DNA of 64,000 nucleotides from Lineus longissimus (lineage: Eukaryota; Nemertea; Pilidiophora; Heteronemertea; Lineidae), in contig NC_088314.1 in the NCBI RefSeq assembly GCF_910592395.1, positions 12,278,001-12,342,000 on the forward strand, given 5' to 3'. Positions 11,803-24,936 of this stretch are shown piece by piece. The position numbers and the translations under genes were made by a program. Under the pieces are notes generated by a model. It searched no databases, was not told the origin of the DNA, and saw only the letters and a program-made list of their open reading frames with translations. The number at the start of each line of letters is the position of its first letter. The first letter of the stretch is position 1.

Positions 11803-13971
11803 ATGGGTGATCCACCAACTTTGCAATCTCTACAAGAGAAACGCAGAATCTGTCGCGCGAAGTATACTCGGCAAGAGAATACTGTGATTAGATTTTACAG
11901 GGAAGCTGCTACATTGTTGGAAAGGGAAGATAATGTTAGGCAGTTTGAAACAGCAGTGAAAAAGACTGCTAACGCAATGGAGGAGCTCAATGCCATCTAC
12001 GGTGAATTGAAGGATGTGCAGACTGAGGTGGACTTCCATCCTGATTTAGGGAAGCTTACTGAAGAAGCCTTGAGAGCCGAAACTGAGTCGGAAGAGAAGT
12101 ACTGCACCCAGTACTATGACATCTCTGCCAAAGTTCAACAACTGCAAGCAGACGCAGACAAGGAAAGGCGCACCCCGTCAGAGAAGTCGAGTGATACCTT
12201 CACACCAGAAAACTTTGCCGCTGCTATGAAGGAGACACTGCAATCCGTTCAAACTGGCATTTCGGCAGATCAGTTGGAAAGGATATTGGGCACTCTTGCT
12301 CATAAAAAGCGCTATATCCAGATTCCAAAGTTCAAAGGGGACATTGAACTATTTGATCAATGGAAGCAGCTGGTAGAGACGGAATTGGAGAAACCAGGGT
12401 ACAGTGAAGTTGAGAAAACGCACATCTAATATCCTTAGTTGATGGAGAGGTTTCCAAACTCATCAGTGGACTAAAGGATCCAAGTTCAAGTGACATCCTT
12501 GAGTTTTTGGAGAATCGTTATGGAGATGTGTTGTCAAAGATCCAGAAGGCAGTGAATGAGATTGCTGCTGTGCCTGCTGTCACTACTCCCTCAGCAAAGG
12601 ATTTGGATTCCCTCTTCAACTCTCTAACTTCTAATTGGAATTACATCATGAAATGCACATCAGAGGACAACCACGTCATCAGAGCAAGCTCGATATTTAC
12701 AGCACTTGTACGCCCCAAACTTCCGAAGGGACTTCTGAAGAAATGGGATGCAGAGACAATCAGAGAGGAGAAGGCAATGTTGAGGACATCAGATCTACCA
12801 ATCCGGTTCGACACACATTTGGAGAAGCTGCAAGACGCTGTCAAGGTTGCAAGACGAACGGAACCGAGTAAACAAGAAAAACCAGAGAAGGAGAATGAGA
12901 AAAGGAAATCTGTAACCAAGGATTACTGGAAGATGTCCAAGGAATCCAAGAAGCCGACGGCACATGCATTACAGATCTCTCAAAAGACGCCTGCTAAATC
13001 CAAAGAAGCACAGGAACCCTGTATTTTCTGTGGACTTCGTCATTATGCATCAAGTTGTCCGACAGTGAAATCGATGCCCGCGTCAGAAAGAGTGGAGAAA
13101 GTAAAAGCTTCCAAGGCATGCTTCAACTGTTTGCAGACTACTCACTTTGTGGATGCCTGTCGGTCATCTAGTTGTAGAAATTGTTCAAAGAAGCACCACA
13201 CACTTCTACATTTTGACAAGCCAGAAGCAAGCAACTCTGGGAGCAGCCAGCAGACATCAAGCCGAACAGAAGCCAGTGGAGACGGTAGCAAGCCTGAGAC
13301 TGTGAGATCGCCACACTACTTCGTGAAAGCCAGAGAGACAGATGGTGATGTACTGTTGCAGACAGGCATGGCGAAGTTAGAGACGAGGAATGCTGTCGCC
13401 CATGGACGAGTTTTTTTTACTCTAGGAGTGGAGCCACCTTTGTCAGAAGGCGAATGGCAAAGAGACTGCAGCTACATGGACAACCAGTTGCAGCAGAGTT
13501 GACCTTAGCCAGAGGAAAGGTTATGACACTTGATAATCAGCGAGTGAAGTTTCATTTGTCAAGTATACTACCAACGTGGAAGGGAGAGGCTTTTGAAATC
13601 ATCGCCTATGTTCTAGAATGTCCATGTGCTGATATCAATGAAGTCAAGGAGGATTTGTCAAAGATTGAACCGCTGAGAGGTCTTCAGATAGCAGATGACT
13701 TCCCAAGGAAACGTCAACCAGTGGATGTTCTGTTAGGAATCCAAGACACAATGAAAATCTTACAGGACAAGAGAGTCTTTGGATCTGGAAACAGTCTTTC
13801 AGCACAGAGGAGTCATATTGGTTGGATCGTGTCGGGAACCTGTCCCACAGATCGAGAGAGCCACACGACGTTGCCAATCAATCACTCTCGGTTTTAACTG
13901 ACCAGCGAGATCGACATCGCCACCAAACACTGGGAGACTGAGCACACGCATCTGATGAGTCTCTCTTGACG
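11803..13971 (+). pseudogene. BEL/Pao retrotransposon gag-protease fragment
   Basis: The first frame starts at ATG 11803. It is a charged, helical gag N-terminus leading into a DUF1759-type segment (IPKFKGDIELFDQWKQL) and stops at 12427-12429. A second frame (12507-13502) continues gag and carries the BEL-type cysteine clusters CIFCGLRHYASSCP and CFNCLQTTHFVDAC, plus a CRNCSKKHHTLLH tail. The protease follows, but a frame change at a T run near 13420 falls at the active site and the expected Asp-Ser-Gly is not readable. A third frame (13454-13897) has the BEL-specific post-protease region (GLQIADDF, DVLLGIQ, GWIVSGTCP), and about 70 bases more resemble the linker before reverse transcriptase. 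Reverse transcriptase, RNase H and integrase are absent. It is a dead, 3'-truncated element. Confidence 0.85.
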
Positions 13972-14113
13972 AAACGGCATTTCCTGCACCTTCATGACAT
14001 ATCAGGCACACATGGTTGCTTCATACAATCAATGCACGGTGCCCAGTAGCCAAAATCCCTCATTTTGGTCCTCTCTTGTTGCCATGAGCAACAGAGCATG
14101 CAGGCTCAGGCTA

Positions 14114-14173
14114 TGATGTCACTGATGACGTCACAAGGATGCCATGACGTCATCATGATGTCATGACGTCTGG
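14114..14173. promoter_or_regulatory. Cluster of CRE-like TGACGTCA motifs
   Basis: Two perfect TGACGTCA palindromes (14126-14133, 14145-14152), two TGATGTCA variants (14114-14121, 14156-14163) and a half match (14164-14171) lie within 60 bp. TGACGTCA is the CREB/ATF site. There is no adjacent gene start, so function is unproven, and the cluster may be a short degenerate tandem repeat. Confidence 0.4.
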
Positions 14174-14763
14174 TCAGCAATCACAGCTGTCAGACAATCC
14201 CTGAATGATCTCTTCATCCAGTTGCGGTCATGCAGGCGCAGTGGACACCAAATTGCCATGTCAACATCATTTGTACACAAAATTGTTCCCCAAATTTTTG
14301 AACCCCCTCACTCTTAGATATGTGTGCGTGTGAACCCAAAACAACACACAGTCGAACCCAGTCCCCACCCCCAAACTGCACATATGTGACCTGCTCCATC
14401 GAAATGAGGCTTTTGGGTTAATTTCAAAAAAGTTAAGTTCTCTGCATTTTCTAATAGCCTGTAAAGAATCCTTTCCAAAACTGCAAACTTTTTCAAAATC
14501 GGTCCATAAATGGTTGAGAAATCGCATTTTGAAGTTTGGGAAAGGAGCATTATTTCTGGCCTCTTTATCTGAGAAAAGGAGTGACAAAAATCTTGCTTAA
14601 ATTTGTGATGTATGTATTTCAAAACTACTTAGCAACCAGCATTTTTTATCAAGGTACACCTACAATTTTTTGTCAGGATATTCTACACATCATAACCTTT
14701 CAGATTTCATGGTTTCTTACCATGACCAAACCGAAATTTTAAGGCAATATTGACTTTTTCTGA

Positions 14764-14871
14764 GAATATCAAAATATCGAAAAACTGCCATTTTGAGGTG
14801 AAACTTGTGCCTTTCCTGAATATCAAAATATCGAAAAACTGCCATTTTGAGGTAAAACTTGTGCCTTTCCT
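14764..14871. repeat. 54 bp tandem duplication
   Basis: GAATATCAAAATATCGAAAA starts at 14764 and again at 14818, and the following bases through GTGCCTTTCCT are repeated with one substitution. It is a recent local duplication. Confidence 0.9.
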
Positions 14872-14986
14872 GATGACCTGTTTGCTCATAAAACAACTAG
14901 CAAATTCTTGGTGATCATGACTGCAGAAAGGGTTGATGCTAACACTTCGAACCTCTAAGGACCCCACCCACCCCACTTCCGCCTCT

Positions 14987-15008
14987 GGGGCGGGGGAGGG
15001 GGGAGGGG
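14987..15008 (+). other. G-quadruplex-capable tract
   Basis: Four or more G runs of 4-6 bases separated by single C or A residues (GGGGCGGGGGAGGGGGGA then GGGG). This fits the G4 consensus with one-base loops. No role is evident. Confidence 0.6.
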
Positions 15009-15300
15009 TGTTGAGACCTACATTTCTTGAAACCAATTTTTAACCCACATATATTGTACATAAGATGAACTTTCAAAGATAAAGACTACCTTTACATGTA
15101 TTTACTAATAATTATCTGGATGAAGGAAGCATAGGACAGAGATTCATGAAATGGCGGCCATATTGGATTTTAGAAAAAAGGGGCGTTTTTGCGAGATTTC
15201 CACTTTTTCTTAATGGTATCTCTATGAAATGAATTGATTTATAATTTCACTTTCTATTATCATAATGATTCTCAGCTGAAATTATTTGGCCTCACCCATA

Positions 15301-15318
15301 CCCCCCCCCCCCCCCCCC
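15301..15318 (+). repeat. Poly-C run (C18)
   Basis: Uninterrupted run of 18 C. Similar homopolymers occur as G16 at 31003-31018 and C-rich at about 33762-33780; lengths may be assembly-sensitive. Confidence 0.9.
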
Positions 15319-15430
15319 GGGACTGTAGCCAAATATTTTCTAGGTTACATGGGTTACAGTAGTAGACTAGTAGGTTTCAATGAGCACTCAGAGTAGAGAT
15401 TTCCTCTGCAACAGGGACTGGAGCTGCAGA

Positions 15431-18400
15431 CTATTGGTTATCCACTGGTGGACAGACAAGATCCTCGGTCCCAGGAAGACAGAACTCGCGAATATCGTTG
15501 AATAAGTAATGCCGTCTGGCAAGATCGAGTCCCTTTGGCACAACAACATCTGGCAATGGGTTAGCCGGCAAATTCCCCTTCATGAGGTTGAATGTCCTCT
15601 CCTCTGATCCAGCATACTCCTTGAAGTGAATAATTCCGGGGGAATCTGCCTTGAAACTAAAGTGATGATAAGATTTGATCCCCTGGAATACTCTAAATGT
15701 ATTCTTTAAATACTGGGTCCAGTCATAGGTGGGGACAAGAGTGTTGTTGTTTTGATCACCAACTAGTTGTGCCCGATTGATATCCTTGGTTGTAGATTCT
15801 TCTACAGCCTCAACAATGTCCGCCAATGAAGAACAGAACTTCCTTCTGAATAAGCGCTTGAACAGACCGAAACACCAGTCAGGTGAAAATTTGGTGTGAC
15901 CCGCTAACATGAAATGAAGGTGCACTGTGTCATTACGTCCAGTAAGTGTCCTCCAACACAAGTATTGAATCATGGCATTGTTTTTATTTTGCCCTGAACA
16001 ATTATCCGCGCTCAGCTGTAGATGTTTCTCCCCAATGCCGTAATTCTCAAGGAAATGGTGTACAAGGCTGATGACAGCATTAGCTCCTTTGCCACAAGAA
16101 ACAGCCTCGTCGATTAGATAGTTAATCTGTTGGGGTAAACCTTCTGCGTGAACACCAAAGACTTGGCATTTGCGTGGCGTCTTGAAGTAGATCGGACCAG
16201 GCTGCTGGGGGTCAGCAGGATAATGCACCTGCTGCGCATAGTCGAATGCATAATGAAATGCAACGTCTCTTGAGTTCGGAGGTGACTTTTCCAGCGTAGT
16301 AATCCCCAAATCCTTTGCTGTTTGTTTAGATGCCTCACACCGTTCCCGGTAGAAAGACCTTTCAGCCGTCGCATTGAACAGGTGACCCTCTTGTCTTTTC
16401 AGCAATTGACTCTTGGCTTCCTCATCTGTGTTCACCTAGAGAAAAACAAATGAAAATGTTTATATACAACATTTTATTTTGTAAAGCCTATAGAATTGTG
16501 AGGTAAAATGGGGGTAATTGGCCCCAGTTTAATTTTAGCCACTGTATTTGATTGTATATCCCCATAGTCAAATATAGACAGGAGCTATAATTAAACCGGA
16601 CTAATAATACCCCATTTTACCTTACCGGTAATTGGATTTCATTTTCAAGTTCTCTTTTTCAGATCCAGCAAACCAAACTGACGACAGATAGATAGTGATG
16701 ACAACTTGGTGATGTGGCTGAAAGATGCCCGTGATGTTACTAAATCACTTAAGACATCAATGGCAAATTCAAATTTGATTTCTGTCTCTGCTCCTCTCTC
16801 AGAAGCAGGCCTACATAAACTTAAATATCAAAGAATACAAGTCTATGCTTGGGGATTCAGTCAACCCCATCAGCATGATTGGATTACTAGTATAAAGAAA
16901 ATAACATACATTTTTTAGAATGAGTGTATTGTTCTTCTGGCAGACCCAACATAGATCTGAAGCTGGTTTGGCAATAACGACGTATGGTACGAGTTGAGCC
17001 CACAGTTTCTGGAAGGTAGAACACCCAACAGCATGATGACTGACCGCCTCTGAAGTAGCTTCCTCTTGGTAGAGTTGCCATATAGAAGACTTGGTGTAAT
17101 TGCTTGGAAGCACTTTAACGTCATCCCTTTTGAAGCCTGGGATCCGTCCTGGTAGTATGACAGCCTGGTCTTCAGCAAAGTTTAGGATGAATCCAATCAC
17201 TGCTTCGATGTCCTCAAGCTTAAGGGCATGCTTGATATTCTTTCTCCCACCTAAAAAATTAGTGCAAATTTCTTTTAGAGGACAGAATATTTCATATTAT
17301 CTTATATGTTTACTCAATGGTCACTACTTGTAGGAAGTAACACAGAATACACAACAAGTTGCATTTAAGCATTATAAAATTGCTGGCAAAAACTAACCTG
17401 CATGTTTCTCAGGTGGCAGAAGACCTTTCTGTTCATAGTGCTTCTTTAATCGGGTGAGGACATTCTTACTCGTTTCCATGAGGAAGAAGAATGTGTCACG
17501 GCAGATGCGCTTGTGGCCGACAAAGAACGAGCGAATCCGTGTGTTGGTGCGTTCTGTTTGAGCTTTCTTCTTAGACTTCTCAGTCATGGCGGAATCATTT
17601 AGGCTCATGCAGATCATGCCAAGGAGAATCAAATCTTTTTCAAAAGAAGATAGCTCTTTCATTTTCATTCTAGAAGTAAAAATTAGAAAAGAAACATTTA
17701 GATATTACATAAGCAAATGTGCAGGAGTGGGGTGGGTATAGGCCTACATGTGCATCGAATGTCGAGGACTAACAACAAGAGGCCCAAGGGCCTGGCGCTC
17801 AGCTGAGTTATTATCATTAATATCTTCCCGGTGTTTAGTTCATTATGCATGAAAATGGCATGCTCCATGGTATTTGATATCCTTTTGCGTTCACTACGGT
17901 ACCAATGTTTTTGGTTGACATAATTATGCCACTGTTCATTCCTCAATCCTGACCATAATTCGGGTGAAATCATCGTATGAAAATATTTACCGAAACATGA
18001 AGTTTATGCCATGAACTGATGAATGAGGATACTCATTGTCATAGCCTCGTTTACAAGTACGAAGTATTTTCCCGCGAATATTCAAAACTGCTTGGCTCCT
18101 TGCCAGTTAAATAACATGTGACTATACACAAAATAGAAAACTTTGATGGAAATTGTAAATCATTTTTTTATCTATCAGGGGAAACAAGCTGATGATGACC
18201 AAAAATCGTTCATGAGAAATCGTTTTGTTGCTGAAGCTTGCATGACGAAGTTAATGCTAAACCTTTTCTTGTGCTCTACTGCGCCACCGTAGTTTTCTAT
18301 TTAGACCAGCGATGACGTCATTTCTGGTGATTCCCTACGTTGTCCAATGAGCGCTTTTTAAAATGTGCCATTTGATATTGTACAGTATGCAATGTTTTTT

Positions 18401-20586
18401 TTCAGCGCTGCCAGTTGCCGAACAGAATGCCGTAGCTCCCTCAATTTCCAATCAATTTTTATGGGAGTGACATTATTGTATTGCTTAGAATGTCTACTTT
18501 TTACTCATGAAAGAATCGTAGAACTAAAACTTAATAGGCGAACAGAATCATGCCGATTCACTGCACATACTGTGGGAATTCTCCACTTCAAAATACATCG
18601 GCGATGTCATCGCGAACAGAGCATGCACTTCCGATATCGTTTTCACAGAAATGTGGCCAAATTTTCAAGAACTAATTTCTGAAAGTAGTCCCTAAAGACC
18701 TTATGACTACCACTGAAACGAACTGGTGATAATATCGCCTCCCAGACTACTTTTTAAGCAGAAAATTGGGTACTTGAGTGTCATTGAGCTCCAAGATTAT
18801 TGCACATGGCGTAAACAACATGCCGCCATTTTGTCTCCGCTTCGGTATTTCGTACGCCGCTTATAATGCATCTTCTCAATTAAAACCAACATAATAAGGC
18901 CTTACATCGTTGATTGAATAGGAACACCACACAAAACACAATAAAGTGGGGGTACAATCGATTACGAAGCTGAAGTGAACAGTGATTTATTCCTGGAGCT
19001 ACTGCTTTTGTTGTGTAGCTGCCATGTTTTGAGAACTGGCAAATAGGAGACTTCATTGATGGCTGACGTCATCGGGCGGAAATTTGAATCGGCAGAAATA
19101 ATTAAAAGGCAGGTAGCGCCCTCTCCTGTTAAAATTTTGAACTTTTTCTCAATAAAATAGATTTTCAAGAATTTTATCTTAATATTAGAGCATATTTCGA
19201 CTAATTCTGCTGCTCCTAGGCCGATATAGGCCAGTTTCTTTCATGCACTCTCGCTCGCAGGAAGTAGGTCGAATGGCGACAAATTTTGTTTTGAAAGTAG
19301 AGTTTGACCAGAAGTATCCAGAAATGCAAAATTGAAGTCTCTAGGTCTTACGGTTACAAAATGTGCACCATGGGTTTAACGGACGGACGGATGGATGGAT
19401 GGATGGATGGACAGACGGACGCCACTGAACAACTTATTTGACAAGCTCGGCTGACTTAGTCAGCTGAGCTAAAAAAGGTTGGCTGAATTCTGAAAATTAG
19501 CTTTTCTTTTTACCTGGGGAGGGGTAAATCACACCAGTGCATGTCCAGAAGAGCCGGAAAGAAAAATCTCTTAACTCTGAGAACATTATTATTAAAAGCA
19601 TACCTGATTTCATTTTGTTCATTTTCTGTGAACTGGTTGAGGCAACGATCACCACTGAAGAGCTGACAATGACAGTGGTTCTTCCTATCTGGAACCGCAA
19701 CATAGTCAAGCTCGTTTTCGGCAAGAGTTGCTGCCGCCTTCACTTTTACTGTGGCTTCATCCACTGCTTCAACCGCTATGTCTGGAGCTTCAACCTCTGT
19801 CTCGTGCTCAGGCTCACTTTCAGCATCGGAATCTGGTGCCAAGGCCTCTGCATGTGCTACATCATGATCATCATCACTTTCATCTGAGATGTCGTCAGGC
19901 TCTGGTACTGGATCTGAAAGTAAAAAAGAAACATTAGAGTTTATGAGGTAAGTTAAACAATCAAACATGGACACAGGACTTTTTCAATTAAGTGCGTTAT
20001 ACCAGATACAGGGACACTCTCATCAATACGGTGTATGGAGAAAATTTGCGCATGAGCTGTATCCCGCACGATTCCACTGAAGCAGAGAAAATTTGGGCAT
20101 GACCTATTGCCCAGATTACAGAAATAAACTGGTAAAATAACCTTTGGATAGTCATAGGCCACTGCATCCAACTCTGAATGGGCCACAGAAATTAGATGCT
20201 AAGCTATTTGCAATGTCTGTCTCTGTGGACAGGCACGTGACAATGACAATAATCATAACAAGACAATCACAAATCATGATGATTGATGTGAACTTCTCAG
20301 TTGAAGACAGTTCATAATAGGCCTATGGCCTACAGCCAAAACTACAACTTAGTACAACTACCACAGCGACAGAAACAGGCAAGTCCATATCCAGTTCGAA
20401 GAGAATTATACCAATGAACAAGAAGTCTGGCTGTAGTGTACTATAAGTGTAGGCCTACCATGCTTGGCACTCACCAGTGAAATAATCCTGCAGAACGTCC
20501 GCTATATCAGTGCCTCCAAAACCCATTCGGTGGGCATTATTTAGCATCCGAGCGATATTGCCCGCATCATTATCATCTCCACTCAT
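15431..20586 (-). CDS. DUF7869-like protein, five exons, apparently intact
   Basis: Exons on the minus strand are 20586-20475, 19913-19604, 17669-17398, 17250-16910 and 16435-15431. All introns are GT-AG, and the phases join without a break into 679 residues from ATG 20586 to TAG 15431. In order: an N-terminal segment (about 1-37); an acidic Glu/Asp-rich stretch (about 40-95); a Cys-containing HCHCQLFSGDRC motif; a helical region homologous to exons 2-3 of copy 1; an ILPGRIPGFKRDDVKVLPS segment with DLCWVCQKN near residues 330-340; then the C-terminal domain with FDYAQQVHYP, GPIYFKTPRK, DNCSGQNKNN, GHTKFSPDWCFGLFKRLFR. The Asp-containing blocks and spacing suggest an RNase H-like transposase fold, so it may be a transposase or a domesticated one (inference). 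The DUF7869 name is from memory of the family. It lies in the same orientation as ATG7 and may sit in an ATG7 intron. No catalytic activity can be claimed. Confidence 0.85.
17780..19476 (+). mobile_element. Family D element, copy 1, in intron 2
   Basis: The 5' end is the palindrome AGGCCCAAGGGCCT (17780-17793) followed by GGCGCTCAGCTGA. The 3' end is a GGAT microsatellite with GGACGCCACTG, then hairpin AGCTCGGCTGACTTAGTCAG (from 19444) completed by CTGAGCT and A6. The right arm TCAGCTGAGC (19460-19469) is the reverse complement of the 5' tag GCTCAGCTGA (17797-17806). The interior shares a block (about 18297-18770) with the copy at 42480-44025. It interrupts the second intron of the DUF7869-like gene without touching exons. 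Confidence 0.7.
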
Positions 20587-23500
20587 AACTGCACAAGGCT
20601 CGCGTGAATACACTAGATAATAATGCAATATTTAACGATTAAAAAGGCAAAACACTGTAAAACTTCTTAATTGAATTTCCACACAAAGATAACCGGAAAT
20701 CCTAAAGCAGTCACTGCGCCTGCGTAAAGAGGCTTTCGCGCATGCGTGATAACTTTTGACCAATCAGGTGCTTCGTTACTCCTTGCCTTCGGCTCCGTCA
20801 CGGCAACAAGGGGCATGTTGTTTATACTTGTTTAATCGAATGTCATTGGTTGAATTGTTATTGAAATCATAGAAGGAGGCGGTGACTAACAAACTGACGT
20901 CACAACCTTTCCAGACATATATGATAAAGCCACGTGGGTTACGATCGATGGCGGTGAGAGATGGGAAGTTTTTGGCGATTTTCCGCTATTGTTTTAGGGA
21001 ATTTTAGGCAGTTTTACTAGGTATGTGATTCCTAAACTCAATCTAAAACATCTTTAAAGTTCGTTTTGGGTAAAATGACCATTGCTAGCTGAAAGTTAAA
21101 GGAATAAAGTATTGGAAAAGATGAAAAACGCGAAACCATTAAAATTGGCATCAGCTGACTTTAGCAGCTTGTAGTGCAAAATCTACATGTGCGACTTCCG
21201 CCTCATTTCGATGGAGCAGGTCACATATTAGTCACATGAAGACCACCAATATGCCTCATCCCAGCTAGCTCCTGTCGCATAGTCCCCTTCAAGAAAGCCT
21301 TTTCAAAACTCGGAGAAAACCCAAGTGTATTTGTTGAAATTTGCAGTGTGCATGTGCGTTTGTATATGATTTCCTTTCTTGCGAAATCATAAAGATCACA
21401 TGACCTGCAGTTGTGGACTGGCCACATACCTGTCATAAAGTTTTAAGCCGTTTTCCCTTTAAAATGGTACTTTCTACATGCTCATAACTTTTTCTAAGAC
21501 GTAATACGGGAGGAACGCTTTCATAGCCAAATAGACTTATACTAGCCTGTCAAACTTTCGTTGACATATAATGCAGTGCATTGCATTTGTTCATTTACCG
21601 GTATTGGGTGTGTAATGTATGGAAAATAATGTAGGCCCAGTTCATGCGGCTCCTCCTGGTTGTGCGTAACAGCATAGACTGCGAATGGCAGTTTTATTGT
21701 AACTTGAAAATACCTCACAATTCCAGCAGGCTACTTTGTCGCTATTCTTTGTGTACTCTGACCAGTGTCACTATCAAATGTCTACAACATCATTGTTATT
21801 TTGACAAGAAACATGAGAAAATGTCAACTTCTTGTGAAGCGGTCCGCCATGTTTGTTCATCTAGCGACAGCGTTCGGGTTTGTTTTGATTACGTCGATGA
21901 TGTTTATGAATACAAAGAGGCTATTCTTATTACAAATTTTTGTCTGGATTTCAGAGTCATTCTCCTGTAGTTGTAATATTAATGTGTAATACATAATTGT
22001 GAAACATTACGATTATTTTATTCGGATGATTGGGAAGAATTTTTTTGCAACACCGTTTTGTGTAAAATGAACATACATGCATGGCGTTCATGTGTGTTTT
22101 GATCTTCAACTTCGACGCAATGACTGACATGCACTGAGCAAATTTAACGAGACAGAAAGCCAAAAACGGTAACACTACCTATTTAAAGAAGCTACGGGAG
22201 TCACTCTATACTATGACTTTTCAAATAACAGTTGTCATGGCCAACTGTACCTAGTAAATCAAGACAAAATACAGAGAAAACTCACCTTGGTTTTCTGTCA
22301 AAACGTCTACCATACTTAGATGAACTGAGCGCATGAATCTGGGTTTCTCTACGTGTCTTTTCTTGGCAATATCAATTAGAATTAGACAAAATAACTCTAC
22401 GTAATGACCAGTTCCAAATACCACTTTCTAGCTGCTTGTTATGACAAATTTAGATTGGGAACTATGTTTTGAAATGAACGTACACACTCTATATACATTC
22501 GCAAAACGGCCATCACATTATCAGCCTCGGCTGTAATGCATTAGAGCAATGCCTTATGTGTAGCACCTTCAGTACATTACAGAGACAGGTAGGATTGAGG
22601 CCATTTTGCCAGTTTTGAGAAGACAGCAATTTCCAGCTTAAAATCTCTCAATTACTGCTAATTATGGGGCATTTAGTCATTCTGCTGTGAATAGCTATTA
22701 TCCTATCGAAACAATAGTTCAAAATATTGGTATCCTGGCACATTTCCTGGGTCAGCTACAGCAAAATTCTAATGAAAATGCAACTATTTTGCTGGAACTG
22801 CTTTTGACCAGCTCCAGCTGCAAAGCCAGCGTAGCTAAAAATCAAATAGAACTAATAGTTCATGTCAGTGCAACGAGGGATAGAATCTGTCATCATTGCG
22901 GCAAAACAGTCGCAACCTCGTATCGGTACTACGCTCAATATCAGTATCACAATCTCTGTATCGGCGAATTAAGTTACATTCGGCAAGGCTTATATCTCCG
23001 CTTCTCATTAATAAAGACCAAGTTTAAACTTAGCCAACGTGAAAACGTGCATTTTGGCAAAATATATACAAATTTTTGCGGAAGGTTTCGCTAGTGATAT
23101 TACCTATAGTCTATTTCCGAAGAGAGTGTGGCGGCTACATCAAACAGACCCCTGTTGAGCAGCCACTTAACTTATCAAGTCAGCCATAAATATCTGAGCA
23201 TCCCCAGCCTCTCCTTGGAGTTTCAGGTAGCTATGACCTGTTCTAAACTTTTTGGAATATAGCATTTTGATTGCTTGCATACATTTATGTGTAGATGATA
23301 ATTCATATGAGGCATTCATATGAACATTTTACTCTAAAATTCAGAACAGGGTATTGTTTTGCTTGGAAACAGCGGACCTCACAGTTTACTGGGAATTTCC
23401 TGTCTCGGTCAGAGTATTTATAGCATGGTTTGAGCTTTCAAATTGCTTACAATGATGTAGGATGTATAGCAACATGTAGGTAAACTTAGATTGAATCAGA

Positions 23501-24851
23501 ATGAATTAATGGTACCGACTGGTACAGGCTTCTGGGATCTGAAGATTGCTTCATTTTGTTTGAATCATCAAGGTTGTCTCACTGGTAAAATCAGAATGGG
23601 GTTAAGCCACTTGATAGCATAGTAGGCCACATGTGGTGATAAGCATAACACTGCATTCCAATGCGATAGCTACTGCCTTTGTGGATGGTTTGCCGCCACA
23701 CTCTCTTCGGAAAGAGACTTTAGATATTCAGCCTATGCCGATGCAGAGCGCAGTTGTATGCTTCTATACCTGGATAGAGACTGCGTTGATCTGTCCCCTC
23801 AAGTCAATACATGAGGTTTGTCACTCGCTGCGCAAGTGCAGTATGGCGGAGACGAATATAAAAATAAACATTCTCTGGGAAACTGCCTGTTTTTTAGCTA
23901 TTCCAGACCCACAATCTGTATTCTCAATCGCGGACTCGTAAACGCTTCGAGGATAATTTTTTCCCAAAATCTGGACCCAAAGGGGTTAAATTCACCATAT
24001 CATGCAATGATATCATCTTTTAGCATAGCCACGAATGAAAAAATATACAGAAATCAGATTAAAAGCATCGAATTTGAGGACAGGAACAATATAGGGTTGA
24101 TCGGGTAAGAATAAGTACTCAAGCCCTGCTCGTACACCTCTCTGCCTGCATAAAATCATCCCTCAGAGGTACCAGTGACCAAAAAATGCACCAAAGTGAT
24201 CTGCATTTTTGGGTACAACCGCGAGCTGATTGGTTTAATACAGGTGCGTGACCTGCTGTATTGTCAGACTGTATTAAAAATAATATCAACCATTTCATAA
24301 TTTATGCATTCGTTCACGTCACTTCACAGTCGACAAACAGCTCAAATTCAACTGTGCAATGGCTTCACTCAGCTGGAAACGACGTCTCAACACTTAAATC
24401 TTATAAACTATACAAGAAAAACTGTGACTAACACCATAATCCAAGAACCTTCAGGCAAACTTCCCAAAGCTGACAGCAGAGACACAATTCAATGTATGTG
24501 ATCCTGTACATTTGTATTCAAATGCATACGGTTTAAAATAGTGCCCACATGGCCTTGTAATTTCAACAAAAGAACATTCATTTCAGAAATTACAACGCAA
24601 AATTGTGAGAAATGTAGCTATTTTAATATGAATTCGGCAGTTTTTCTGGCCAAATGAGAAACAAGTATTGGAAAACAACAAAACAATAAACAATAACAAA
24701 TCCTGGCGGGATACAAACCATGCACTAATGGAGGTTTCTGTGGAACTATAGTCGTGATTCGGTCCATGCAGGAACCAGAACAGGATGCCGTCCAGCCCCC
24801 TCTAATATCACTCTGCTAAAGCAGAGAGTTAGCAGACTAAAGTTGACTTAC
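20587..24851. other. Upstream/intronic region without clear genes
   Basis: Holds the promoter-side region of the DUF7869-like gene (no TATA box could be fixed), a MITE at 23105-23722, and short unassigned frames. If the ATG7 3' exons lie further left, this is ATG7 intron. A minus-strand ATG at about 22310 followed by nine codons and GTGAGT could be a short first exon, but nothing supports it further. Confidence 0.4.
23105..23722. mobile_element. Inverted-repeat element (MITE), about 618 bp
   Basis: The left end (23105-23135), with CCGAAGAGAGTGTGGCGGC, is matched by the reverse complement at 23692-23722 (GCCGCCACACTCTCTTCGG). There is no coding capacity. Target duplication was not resolved. 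Confidence 0.6.
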
Positions 24852-24936
24852 CTGATGAGGAACAAGGCCCAATGAACTCGCTGGCTCTTTGATAAAATGT
24901 TCATCTTTTGCACTGGTGTCGGCTGCAGCATAACCA
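24852..24936 (-). CDS. ATG7: ATG7 exon (adenylation-domain C-terminal part)
   Basis: An 85 bp exon with acceptor TTTTTTCTGCAG and donor CAG/GTAAGT. It completes the Gly codon split from the exon at 31707-31822 and encodes GYAAADTSAKDEHF followed by ASSLGLVPHQ. The SLGLVPHQ block is the highly conserved ATG7 segment just before the IRGFL region, as I recall it from the family. The exon ends in phase 0. The expected next exon (IRGFLSRFD... and the Cys-rich KCTAC segment) was searched for by eye to the left and not found; it probably lies outside the window or behind a very long intron. Confidence 0.85.

Larger units (their letters stand above)
13972..15430. other. Non-coding, simple repeats and low-complexity tracts
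   Basis: No supportable gene. It holds the CRE-like cluster, a 54 bp tandem duplication, a G-rich tract and a C18 run listed separately. The 27 bp stretch at about 14380-14406 (TGTGACCTGCTCCATCGAAA core) recurs inverted at about 21203-21229, so both are ends of one unknown repeat. Confidence 0.5.

Noticed and set aside
22250-22320. Minus-strand ATG with nine codons then GTGAGT, a possible first exon
   Set aside because: No second exon with matching phase and no recognisable protein; too short to support.
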